Part shown: positions 1 to 7,030 of the stretch, piece by piece
Layout of the letters: each line of letters opens with the position of its first letter
Numbering within the stretch: position 1 is the stretch's first letter
Assembly: GCF_000521865.1 (NCBI RefSeq)
Contig: NZ_JAME01000022.1
Span: forward strand, 1 to 64,000
Direction: 5' to 3'
Length of the DNA stretch: 64,000 nucleotides
DNA from: Roseivivax isoporae LMG 25204
Lineage (GTDB): Bacteria; Pseudomonadota; Alphaproteobacteria; Rhodobacterales; Rhodobacteraceae
Notes under the pieces: model-generated
Seen by the model: the letters and a program-made list of their open reading frames with translations, nothing else
What the model was told of the DNA's origin: nothing
Database searches by the model: none
Made by a program: the position numbers and the translations under genes

Positions 1-30
1 CAGGCCCCGTTACGGCATCTCATTCTCTCG

Positions 31-800
31 TCATAGCCAGAACATGACGGTTGCGGCGAGGGCGACGGCGGAGAGGAAGACCTTCGGGCACCTGTCGTAG
101 CGCGTGGCAACCCTGCGCCAGTCCTTCAGGCGGCCGAACATGATCTCGATCCTGTTGCGGCGTTTGTAGCGGCGCTTATCGTATTTGACAGGCTTGCCGC
201 GCGACTTCCTGCCCGGGATGCAGGGCTTTATCCCCTTGTCTTTCAACGCATCTCTGAACCAGTCGGCATCATAGCCGCGGTCGGCGAGCAGCCATTCTGC
301 AGATGGCAAGCTATCCAGCAGGGCCGCAGCACCCGTGTAGTCGCTGACCTGGCCTGCGGTCATGAAGAAGCGGATCGGACGTCCATCGGCATCGGTAACG
401 GCGTGCAGTTTGGTGTTCATGCCGCCCTTGGTCCGGCCGATCAAACGACCCCTCTGATCGCTTGGCCCCCCTTTTTCGACCGCAGGCTGGTCGCCGTGCG
501 GTGCGCCTTCAGATAGGTCGCGTCGATCATCACCGTCCTCGGAACGGCCGCCTCGGAGGCCAGCCCCTCCATCATCCGGGCAAAGACACCCTTGTCGCCC
601 CATCGCTTCCAACGGTTGTAGAGGGTCTTGGGTGGACCATACTCCTTCGGTGCATCACACCACCGCAAGCCATTGCGATTGATGAAGATAATGCCGCTCA
701 GCACTCGCCGGTCATCGACACGCGGCTTGCCATGGCTCTTGGGAAAGAATGGTTCCAGACGGGCCATCTGCGCATCCGTCAGCCAGAAAAGGTTGCTCAT
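31..800 (-). CDS. IS5-family transposase, two overlapping frames (programmed frameshift)
   Basis: This is a DDE transposase made from two overlapping frames. The upstream frame (800 to 441) begins MSNLFWLTDAQMARLEPFFP, the DUF4096 DNA-binding start typical of IS5 transposases, and contains the first catalytic Asp in MIDATYLKAHRTA. The downstream frame (about 612 to 31) supplies LLADRGYDADWFRD with the second Asp and the YKRRNRIEIMFGRLKDWRRV block with the catalytic Glu. In IS427-group elements the fused protein is made by a -1 or +1 slip in the overlap (about 441-612), so the split is probably normal and not a mutation. The start ATG at 800 follows a GGAGAC-type ribosome site. Joined length would be about 250 residues, normal for the family. 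Confidence 0.88.
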
Positions 801-847
801 TGATCGGTCTCCTTGCGGAGGCTGAATCATGCCGAAAAAGGAAGATC

Positions 848-863
848 AATGGGTCCTGACCCT
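848..863 (-). repeat. Right terminal inverted repeat of the IS5-family element
   Basis: The minus strand reads AGGGTCAGGACCCATT from the outer end inward. It is matched imperfectly by the first bases of the window. It contains a short internal dyad, GGGTC/GACCC. Confidence 0.75.
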
Positions 864-1220
864 AGTGATCTGAAAAAGCATGCGGTCTGAATGGTGCCAA
901 GTGTGGCCTGAGTCATCATGCGGCGGGGCCGGCATTCTTCCTGTGTCAAGACGACGACGCCAATCGGGCTGACCCTCGAGGCTGGCACCATGGCAACTGG
1001 CGCAGTTGTCCGCATAAAGCTGTTGCCCTGCCATGACCTGGGATGCAAGCACGGGCTCTCCCAAAAACGTCAGTCCCTCGACACGCGGGTCAACCGGTTC
1101 CGATTGGGCCAGCACCACAACGCCGGTGGTCGCGAGCGCGGACACTAGGGCAGCGAGGTGCACTGACCGCCTGACCGTACACTTCGCCGATCGATCTTTC
1201 GGCCCCTTATTCATCGGCAT
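864..1220 (-). pseudogene. c-type cytochrome, 3' end removed by the IS insertion
   Basis: The N-terminus has a basic stretch and a hydrophobic signal segment (LAALVSALATTGVVVLAQ). The mature part contains one haem-binding motif, CASCH, in QLYADNCASCHGASLEGQPDW, then TGRMPAPPHDDSGHTWHHSD. The native frame ends at ...FQITR beside the IS; four foreign codons and a stop follow inside the terminal repeat. About 110 residues remain, so the C-terminal part, probably including the axial Met, is lost. Small monohaem cytochromes of this type accompany multicopper oxidase and DUF411 genes in copper clusters. ATG codons at 1220 and 1214 both overlap the end of the upstream DUF411 gene, so the two were translationally coupled. 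Confidence 0.75.
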
Positions 1221-1704
1221 AGATTGAGATTCCTTCCGGGCCAAAGGCGTAGGTCCTGAGCGTGCCTGACTTGACCGCAGCCATGCCCGGTGCGTTCGCG
1301 GGCATTCCCGGCAAGGTGATACCCGTTATCGCCGGACGGGTTTCCAGCAGCCGCTCGATGATGTCGACGGGGACGAGACCGCTGACATAGTAGCCGTCGA
1401 TCTCGGCCAAGTGGCAGCCGATGCCCTGGGCGGGCACACCGACTTCGACCGAGCGTTTGTCGAAGTCGCGGTCATCCACACGCGTTACGGTAAAGCCGTG
1501 TTCTTCGAGATAATCCCCATAGGCATCACAGCAGCCGCAGCCCGGATCGCGCCAGATGGTGATCTGCCTTTCGCTGCCCGCCAGACCGGGCGCCACATCG
1601 CCTGTCGCTTGCGCCCAGGCCGATGTGGTCAGGCCCACCATTCCGACAATGCCGCTGCCAATCAGACCAAGCGCGTTTCTTCTCTGCATCATTTTCTCCA
1701 TCAT
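1207..1704 (-). CDS. DUF411 family protein, exported, copper-associated
   Basis: A 165-residue exported protein. Residues about 1-32 form a signal peptide with two arginines (MQRRNALGLIGSGIVG...AWA). The mature part is a DUF411 domain: ITIWRDPGCGCCDAYGDYLEEHGF carries the conserved CxCC cysteine cluster, followed by GVPAQGIGCHLAEIDGYYVSGLVP with the conserved Cys-His. Members of this family sit beside copper-resistance genes and are thought to bind metal in the periplasm; direct biochemical proof is limited. Its start codon overlaps the stop of the upstream BNR gene (ATGA), and its end overlaps the cytochrome gene, so the four genes formed one minus-strand operon. Confidence 0.85.
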   Translation of the reverse strand: MMEKMMQRRNALGLIGSGIVGMVGLTTSAWAQATGDVAPGLAGSERQITIWRDPGCGCCDAYGDYLEEHGFTVTRVDDRDFDKRSVEVGVPAQGIGCHLAEIDGYYVSGLVPVDIIERLLETRPAITGITLPGMPANAPGMAAVKSGTLRTYAFGPEGISIYADE

Positions 1705-2651
1705 CGTTCTCCTGTTTCGATCCAGGTTGCGCCGCCGTCACGGCTGATTTTCAAGATGCCGCCCAACAGGGCAGCGATGTAGGTCTCGTCTCTTGGATGA
1801 ACCGCAACAGCGGTCGCAGCTTTGCTCGCCCGCTTTTGCCAGATGACTCCGCCGTCCTGCGATGCCCAGAGGCCCGAACGCAGCGCGGCATACATCACTT
1901 CCGGCGCCGAGGGGGCACTGGCCAGCGACAGGATCGGTTCACCTCCTGGCAATGGCGCTTCGGACGGTGGGGCTTCACCCGCAACCAATGCGTCCATCGC
2001 ATTGCCTGGCTGCACGTCCTGCCAGCGACAAAAGCAATCGGGCACCCGCGTTAGGCCAACCTCGGTGCCCGCATAGATCCAGATCCCGCCCATGCCGGTC
2101 TCAAGCTCGACCGAAGCCAGAGAAAGAAGTTCCCGCTCTGCGTCGTCGAGCCAGGGGCGGTCCATGGCGAGCGACCAGGTTGCACCGGCGTCTTCGCTCT
2201 TCCACAACCCGTCGCCGCGAAGCGAGGCATAGATCATGTCCGGGTTCCGCGAGGCGATAGCAACGGCAGTGATTTCTCCGTCAGGCAGCCTAGCTTCAAA
2301 GATACGCCACGAAGCGCCCCCGTCTTCGGAAATGCTGACACCGCCCTCGGCCAACCCCGCAACCACACGGCCGGGCCGGTCGCGATGGGTCGCCAGCGAC
2401 AGCACGTTCCCCAGTGTCTCTGCCGCGGTCCAAGTCTGGCCGGCATCGTCACTGACGAACAACCCTCGATCTGCCAGCAGGATGGTATCACCATCAAAGG
2501 CCAGAGCCGCTGGATCACCATCGACTGCAGCCTGCACAAGCCTTGGCAACACCGTGGCTAAGCCGCTACCGAGGACGGCAGCAAGAACCTTGCGCCGGTT
2601 TGGCCGACATCCAATCTCAATCGATTTCAATCTGCTTGCTCCTCTGCTCAT
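1701..2651 (-). CDS. BNR/sialidase-repeat (Ycf48-like) exported protein of a copper cluster
   Basis: A protein of about 316 residues with an N-terminal twin-arginine-like export signal (RRKVLAAVLGSGLATVLPRLVQA). Several Asp-box/BNR repeats follow: VSDDAGQTW, ISEDGGASW, SEDAGATWS, SQDGGVIW and SRDGGATW, the pattern of a beta-propeller related to Ycf48 and F510_1955-type proteins. An enzymatic role is unlikely because sialidase catalytic residues are not evident; a scaffold or assembly role at the cell envelope is more likely. I chose the ATG at 2651 because it overlaps the multicopper oxidase stop (ATGA) and gives the export signal. A longer open frame upstream is antisense shadow of the oxidase gene. 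Confidence 0.75.
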   Translation of the reverse strand: MSRGASRLKSIEIGCRPNRRKVLAAVLGSGLATVLPRLVQAAVDGDPAALAFDGDTILLADRGLFVSDDAGQTWTAAETLGNVLSLATHRDRPGRVVAGLAEGGVSISEDGGASWRIFEARLPDGEITAVAIASRNPDMIYASLRGDGLWKSEDAGATWSLAMDRPWLDDAERELLSLASVELETGMGGIWIYAGTEVGLTRVPDCFCRWQDVQPGNAMDALVAGEAPPSEAPLPGGEPILSLASAPSAPEVMYAALRSGLWASQDGGVIWQKRASKAATAVAVHPRDETYIAALLGGILKISRDGGATWIETGER

Positions 2652-3355
2652 GCGACGCGGATCACGCCCATCATCCCGGCCGCCTGGTGCTCGAGGATGT
2701 GGCAATGGAACATCCAGTCTCCGGGATTGTCGGCGACCAGGGCGATTTCCACTTGCTCGCGTGGCGCGATCAGCACGGTATCTTGCCATTCGCGGAAATC
2801 GGTCGGCACCCCATCGCGGCTGATGACGCGGAAGGAGTGGCCGTGCAGATGGATCGGATGGTCGAAGGCCGTGGCGTTCGTCATCTGGAGGACATGACTC
2901 GCGTCGCGCTCCAATGTCAGGAAAGGATCGAGCATGTGCCCTTCGGCCGCAACGCCATTGACGAACCACATGCCGCCGCCCACGACGCCACCCATCATTC
3001 CGCCCATCATACTGCCGGACTGGCTTAGGCCCATCTGGCGCTCGACCATTGCTCCCATCATACCCCCGGTGAACAAGATTTCGTGACGACGGGCCGCGTT
3101 CAGATCAGGTTCGGCAAGCGGATTGGCTGGAAGGGCAATTTCCCATTCCGGCGGCGCGGCACGCAAGGGCGTGTCGTCAAAGACGACATCCAGCAGGTTG
3201 AATTCATTATCGCGATAGGCGCGGTCGACGATTGGAAGCGTGGTTCCCGGGTCGGCAGGGCAATCGAGCATTATGTCGGCACGCATCGCCGGGCCCAGCT
3301 GTTTCGGCTTCATGGGGCGGTCGCCCAACTCTATAAACTGACCCCGTCTGTCCAC
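2648..3355 (-). pseudogene. Multicopper oxidase, N-terminal two thirds missing
   Basis: The C-terminal copper domain is intact. It contains DHPIHLHGHSF and MFHCHILEHQAAGMMGV, which supply the type 1 and trinuclear copper ligands, and a Met-rich segment (GSMMGGMMGGVVGGGMW). The first cupredoxin domains, with their HxH motifs, are absent: recognisable sequence begins at FIELGDRPMKPK near position 3340, and the codons before it come from unrelated DNA. Full CopA-type oxidases are about 450-600 residues, and only about 235 remain. The protein probably cannot fold into a working three-domain oxidase. It heads the remaining copper operon, whose promoter has been lost with the 5' end, so expression of the downstream genes is doubtful. 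Confidence 0.8.
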
Positions 3356-3841
3356 GGGGTGTCACGTAGCCCTTAATTGAGCAATCATGTCAAGGAAGGA
3401 TAGCCTTTCAGGTGGGTCTATTACACCAATGTCATAGCAAAAATCGACGCTGTTATTTCTCAACCGATCGATCGATGCCACCGGAAAACCCATTCGGGTA
3501 GCCGATCCCGTTCACGGTCCTCATGATTTTGACATGCGCACCGGTTATTCGTTGGAATACTGGCCCTTGTTGTATTGTGCGGTCAGATGACTGGCGAAGA
3601 TCTTGTCAATATTCCTGCAGCTGGGGATCTAGTCCGTGATCAGCATCAGGCCCAGATCCATCGAGTTTTGCACAATAAGCTTAATTGTCACCCCTTCGCA
3701 TCCGGTATCAGGACGCCCCTGACCTACCCCAAGCACCGCTTTTTAACTTTGCCGCAACCCGTGCAATAGTGCTCAGCGAACCTTTACTGCCATTTGTCTC
3801 TACTTGTGCAAAAACGCTCCTGGTGGTGCCCATTTGGTTGC
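3356..3841. other. Gene-free junction between copper and mercury modules
   Basis: No convincing gene is visible on either strand. Base composition is more AT-rich than on either side and frames are interrupted by many stops. At the left edge an ACCCCGTCTGTCCACGGGGT dyad (3343-3362) marks the point where the multicopper oxidase loses its 5' end. The region is best read as debris from insertion or deletion events. Confidence 0.5.
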
Positions 3842-4050
3842 TCACATGCGCCACAATCGATACCGCCCCTGCCCCGTCACCTCCCGGATCAGGCCTCGCG
3901 CTTGCGTCCAGGCGAGATTGCGTTGCACGGCGGCACGGCTAGCGTTGGTCAGGGCCTCGCCCATCGGGGCAGAGACAAGGGGCCATTCGGTAAGCACGGC
4001 GCGCAAGGCGCGCGTGGTCTTGCCCGAAAGTGGGGTCATTTCGCCTGCCT
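3842..4050 (-). pseudogene. DUF1612/helix-turn-helix gene, 3' fragment
   Basis: The fragment encodes EMTPLSGKTTRALRAVLTEW through VREVTGQGR-like residues ending GQGRYRLW, the C-terminal winged-helix portion of the RHE_PE00001/DUF1612 family. The complete relative lies at 7031-8101 on the same strand. The upstream two thirds of the gene is missing; the DNA diverges from the intact copy just past 4043. It lies directly after the merA stop codon region. Confidence 0.75.
3864..4043 (-). repeat. 180-bp direct repeat, copy 1 (left of mer module)
   Basis: It aligns without gaps to 7062-7241, with roughly nine of ten bases the same, and has the same orientation. Both copies code for the C-terminal end of a DUF1612/HTH protein. 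Together they bracket the mer genes. Confidence 0.85.
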
Positions 4051-4100
4051 TGCTCGTCTTAGACACGCTTGAGGGTCCAAGCTGGATAAATCTGCTCGTT

Positions 4101-5537
4101 TCATCCAGCGCAGCACGACAGCTTCGCGACATCCTTGTCGAAAGTCTGCGCGGCGAGTTTCAGCCCCTCGACCGTTGTCAGATAGGGGAAGATCGTCTCG
4201 CCGAGTGCCTTCGTCGTCATACCGATCTTAAGCGCCATGACCAGCGTCTGCACGCTGTCTGCCCCCTCCGGCGCCATGATCACGCCGCCAAGCAGACGGT
4301 CTGTCGCCCGGTCCGCGACCAGCTTGATCAGCCCGCGCGTATCGCGCGCGGCAAGCGCGCGAGGCACGTTGTCGAGGGTCAGCACGCTGGTCTTGACGTC
4401 ATGACCCGCCGCGCGCGCCTGCGCCTCAGTCAGCCCGACCCCGGCGACCTGCGGATCAGTGAACACCACCCAGGGCATCGCCGCATTGTCGTATTGTTCG
4501 GCCCCGCCCATGACGGCGTTGCGGGCGGCCAACTTGGCGCCATAGGCGGCCATATAAACGAATTGATCGCGGTCCGTGACGTCACCCGCGGCAAAGATCC
4601 CGGGCTTTGTGGTCTGCATGTCGTCGCCAACCCGGATCGCACCGCGTGCGTCGGTCTCGACGCCCATCTCCGCGAGGCCCAGCCCCTCGGTGTTGGCGGC
4701 GCGCCCCGTCGTCAGGACGAGGCGGTCGGCCGTCAGTTCGCGCTCCGCGCCATTCACCGTCACGGTCAGCACCGCACGGTCTCCGTCGCGCCGCGCGGCG
4801 TGATAGGTTGCGCCGTCAAGAACCGTGACACTCCCGGCGCGCAAGACCTCGGTGAGCGCTTGCGCCACCTCCGGCTCGGTGCGCGGCAACAGGCGCGAAC
4901 GGCAGACGATGGTAACCCGCGTGCCCATCCGCGCCATCATCTGCGCCAGCTCCACGCCGATATAGCCGCCGCCGAGGAAGATCAGGCTTTCGGGCAACTG
5001 GTCCAGATCCAGCAGCGACGTGCTGTCGAGCGTTGGTACGTCCCGGACCCCAGGGATGTCGGGCCTGGCCGGTCGACCGCCGGTGGCGACGATCACCTTG
5101 GGAGCCGTGATCCTGCGCCCGCCGACCTCGACCCCGCCGGGGACGAGACGGCCTGGACCCTCGTCGAGATAGGTCACACCCTCGTAGCCCGGCAGCAGAT
5201 CGGCGTACTTCTTCTGGCGCAGTGTAGCGACAAGATCGTCCTTGGCCGCAACCAGCGCCGACCAGTCGGCGACCTGCGCCTCTCCGCTGAGGCCCGGGAA
5301 ACGATGCGCCGACTGCGCACTGTGCAGGGCTTCCGCAGCGCGGATCATCGTCTTGGAGGGCACGCAGCCCACGTTCACGCAGGTGCCGCCGATGGTCCCA
5401 TGCCCGATCAGCGCGACGCGCTTGCCGCCCTCGGCGGCGGTGATCGCGGCGGAGAAGCCAGCCGATCCGGCGCCGATCACGGCGAGGTCGAAATCGCCCG
5501 TGGGCGCCTTGGTTTCGAATTTCATGAACTCATCCAT
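4101..5537 (-). CDS. merA: Mercuric reductase MerA (short form)
   Basis: A cytoplasmic NADPH-dependent flavoenzyme that reduces Hg(II) to volatile Hg(0). At 478 residues it lacks the N-terminal heavy-metal (HMA) domain found in some MerA proteins. The FAD-binding GAGSAGFSAA lies at residues 22-31 and the redox motif GTCVNVGCVPSK has Cys53 and Cys58. A NAD(P)-binding GGGYIGVELAQMMARMGT follows in the middle, and the C-terminal LSCCAG has the vicinal Cys475-Cys476 pair that hands Hg(II) to the active site. All catalytic cysteines are present, so the enzyme should be active. The ATG at 5537 overlaps the end of merF; a second ATG at 5525 is an alternative. It is the last gene of merTPFA. Confidence 0.95.
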   Translation of the reverse strand: MDEFMKFETKAPTGDFDLAVIGAGSAGFSAAITAAEGGKRVALIGHGTIGGTCVNVGCVPSKTMIRAAEALHSAQSAHRFPGLSGEAQVADWSALVAAKDDLVATLRQKKYADLLPGYEGVTYLDEGPGRLVPGGVEVGGRRITAPKVIVATGGRPARPDIPGVRDVPTLDSTSLLDLDQLPESLIFLGGGYIGVELAQMMARMGTRVTIVCRSRLLPRTEPEVAQALTEVLRAGSVTVLDGATYHAARRDGDRAVLTVTVNGAERELTADRLVLTTGRAANTEGLGLAEMGVETDARGAIRVGDDMQTTKPGIFAAGDVTDRDQFVYMAAYGAKLAARNAVMGGAEQYDNAAMPWVVFTDPQVAGVGLTEAQARAAGHDVKTSVLTLDNVPRALAARDTRGLIKLVADRATDRLLGGVIMAPEGADSVQTLVMALKIGMTTKALGETIFPYLTTVEGLKLAAQTFDKDVAKLSCCAG

Positions 5538-5763
5538 TTTCTTGAGATGCCCTGCGCCGCTGCCGCCGCCAGACGGCATAGATGGTTAGGCCGATTAAAA
5601 ACGCCAGCGCGGGCAGCAGCACATAGTCGAGCCAACCCAGCCAGGCCGACAGGCCCACGGCGCCGAGAAGAACGACCAGGATCGGCGTGAAGCAGCAGAG
5701 CGCTGCGATGACGGTGCCGACGACACCTGTTGCAATCAGCTTGCGGTCTGTCCGCTCGGTCAT
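5530..5763 (-). CDS. merF: Mercury transporter MerF
   Basis: A small inner-membrane mercury importer of 77 residues. Two hydrophobic helices are visible: about residues 8-29, carrying the Cys23-Cys24 pair in VIAALCCFTPILVV, and about 33-64. A basic tail (WRRQRRRASQENG) follows. MerF proteins pass Hg(II) from periplasmic MerP to MerA. The ATG at 5763 was chosen because it begins the conserved MTERTDRKLI start, five bases after the merP stop. The end overlaps the merA start, indicating coupled translation. Confidence 0.9.
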   Translation of the reverse strand: MTERTDRKLIATGVVGTVIAALCCFTPILVVLLGAVGLSAWLGWLDYVLLPALAFLIGLTIYAVWRRQRRRASQENG

Positions 5764-5767
5764 CCCG

Positions 5768-6073
5768 TCAACCCGAGACGCGCGCCGGGTAGCCTGCATT
5801 GGCCGACGCGGTGGCGATCGCCTCTGCGCTGGTCGCGGCGGTGTCGAAGACGACAGTAGCGGTGCGCGCCTCGAAGTCGATCTCGACCGCGTGCACGCCT
5901 TCGACGCCCTCCATCGCGCGCTTCACGGTGACCGGACACAGCGCACAGGTCATATTGTCCACCGCGAAGGTGAGGGTCTGCTCGGCGGCGACGGTTTGCG
6001 CGACGGCAGGGATGGCCGTGATGGGTGCTGTGGCGGTCAGGCCGAACAGAACAAGGGCAAGGATCGTCTTCAT
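5768..6073 (-). CDS. merP: Periplasmic mercury-binding protein MerP
   Basis: A 101-residue exported protein. Residues 1-26 are a signal peptide (MKTILALVLFGLTATAPITA...A) and the rest is a heavy-metal-associated domain. The metal motif is MTCALCPVTVKRAM with Cys43 and Cys46. It scavenges Hg(II) in the periplasm and delivers it to MerT or MerF. The gene lies between merT (18 bp upstream) and merF (4 bp downstream) in one operon. A clear AAGGA ribosome site precedes the ATG. Confidence 0.95.
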   Translation of the reverse strand: MKTILALVLFGLTATAPITAIPAVAQTVAAEQTLTFAVDNMTCALCPVTVKRAMEGVEGVHAVEIDFEARTATVVFDTAATSAEAIATASANAGYPARVSG

Positions 6074-6091
6074 GAGGGTGTCCTTTCGAGA

Positions 6092-6481
6092 TCAGTAGAG
6101 AAGCGGAGCCCACCAGTCGATGGTGAGTGCAGCGAGGACGAGGATCAGGGAGGTCCAGAGAGCGGACTTGGTGATGCGCGCCGAGGATGGGCGCGCGCAG
6201 TAGGAACCGGGCTCGCAGACGGTCGGTTTGCGGAAATAGACCTGCCGGAATCCCGCCCCGATGAAGCCGAGCGAAATCACGGCGAAGATCGGCTTGAAGG
6301 GCTCCAGCGCCGTCAGGTTGCTGATCCAGGCCCCCGAGATACCGAGGGTCAGCAGCACCAATGGTCCGACACAGCAGGCCGAGGCGAGAAAGGCGCCCAT
6401 CACCCCGCCCGCCGCAAGCCAGCCCTTTCGGGCGGGGCGATCCGCTGCTGAGGTGTCAGTTCTGTCGTCTGTCAGCGCCAT
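6092..6481 (-). CDS. merT: Mercuric transport protein MerT
   Basis: An inner-membrane Hg(II) importer of 129 residues with three predicted helices. Helix 1 contains Cys36-Cys37 in GAFLASACCVGPLVLL; a second pair, Cys89 and Cys95, lies in the cytoplasmic loop (KPTVCEPGSYCARP). Both pairs are typical of MerT. The start at 6481 is the first ATG after the divergent merR/merT control region and begins the conserved MALTDDRTD. First gene of merTPFA. Confidence 0.93.
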   Translation of the reverse strand: MALTDDRTDTSAADRPARKGWLAAGGVMGAFLASACCVGPLVLLTLGISGAWISNLTALEPFKPIFAVISLGFIGAGFRQVYFRKPTVCEPGSYCARPSSARITKSALWTSLILVLAALTIDWWAPLLY

Positions 6482-6512
6482 GTCGCGCACCTTTCGTCTG
6501 TGGTTGACGATG

Positions 6513-6543
6513 GGTGTAGGGTCTGTAGTAGCTACAGGCTCAA
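6513..6543 (-). promoter_or_regulatory. merT promoter with MerR operator
   Basis: On the minus strand the -35 box TTGAGC (6538-6543) and the -10 box TACACC (6513-6518) are separated by 19 bp. This over-long spacer is characteristic of MerR-family activated promoters. The spacer holds a perfect dyad, CTGTAG-CTA-CTACAG (6523-6537). merR diverges on the other side, so MerR probably also represses its own gene from this site. Confidence 0.85.
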
Positions 6544-6556
6544 GAGGAAAACCCCC

Positions 6557-6973
6557 ATGATCGATCACGAAAGCGAGAGCAGCTTAACACGCGGCGACCT
6601 GGCCCGGGCGACCGGATGCAACATCGAGACGATCCGCTATTACGAGAAAACCGGCCTGCTGCCCGACCCGCCGCGCAGCGCCGCAGGCTACCGGATATAT
6701 TCCGCCGCACACGCCACGCGCCTTCGCTTCATCCTGCGCGCCCGCGAGCTCGGGTTCTCGATGGAGGACATTCGCGGGCTGATGGGGCTCGACGATGGTG
6801 CCGCGCCGACCTGCGCCGAGGTCAAGGAGCGGACAAAACGTCACCTTGCGGACGTGCGGGCGAAGATCGCGGATCTCCGGCGGATCGAATCCGTCCTCGC
6901 TGCAACGGCATCCAGGTGTTCTGGCGCCGAAGTCCCCAACTGTCCGGTGCTCGACGCGATTTCTGGAAACTGA
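6557..6973 (+). CDS. merR: Mercury-responsive regulator MerR
   Basis: A 138-residue MerR-family activator/repressor. The N-terminal winged helix-turn-helix reads LTRGDLARATGCNIETIRYYEKTGLLP. The three cysteines that bind one Hg(II) across the dimer are present: Cys86 (TCAEVK), Cys121 and Cys129 (CSGAEVPNCP). Those residues distinguish it from the copper sensor CueR at the other end of the window, which has Ser in place of the first Cys. It is transcribed away from merTPFA over the shared operator at 6513-6543. An upstream in-frame ATG exists but would run through the promoter, so 6557 is preferred. Confidence 0.95.
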   Translation: MIDHESESSLTRGDLARATGCNIETIRYYEKTGLLPDPPRSAAGYRIYSAAHATRLRFILRARELGFSMEDIRGLMGLDDGAAPTCAEVKERTKRHLADVRAKIADLRRIESVLAATASRCSGAEVPNCPVLDAISGN

Positions 6974-7030
6974 AAACTATGACACGAACTTCCCGAACTC
7001 TTGAAGCTCCCATGCATCGAACTGGAAGAT

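Larger units (their letters stand above)
1..863 (-). mobile_element. IS5-family insertion sequence (IS427-like), left edge at or just outside window
   Basis: The element carries a transposase split over two frames and a right terminal repeat at 848-863. Read inward from that end, the repeat begins AGGGTCAGGACCCATT. The first 11 bases of the window (CAGGCCCCGTT) match the matching part of this repeat at 9 of 11 positions, so the window starts inside the left terminal repeat and lacks only its first few bases. The right end abuts CTAG, consistent with the YTAR targets and TA duplication known for the IS427 group. The insertion lies within a cytochrome c gene. Family assignment is from the transposase; the exact tip is uncertain by a base or two. 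Confidence 0.85.

Noticed and set aside
3335-3380. Calling a Tn3-type 38-bp terminal repeat here
   Set aside because: Only loose resemblance to known Tn3-family ends, no partner at a sensible distance and no transposase gene.
3804-5690. A 628-codon plus-strand open frame across the mer region
   Set aside because: It is antisense to merA, which has full motif support. The composition (Arg/His/Pro-rich) is typical of antisense frames in GC-rich DNA.
4101-6973. An organomercurial lyase (merB) or other extra mer genes
   Set aside because: All space between merA and merR is taken by merF, merP and merT; no MerB-like sequence is present.
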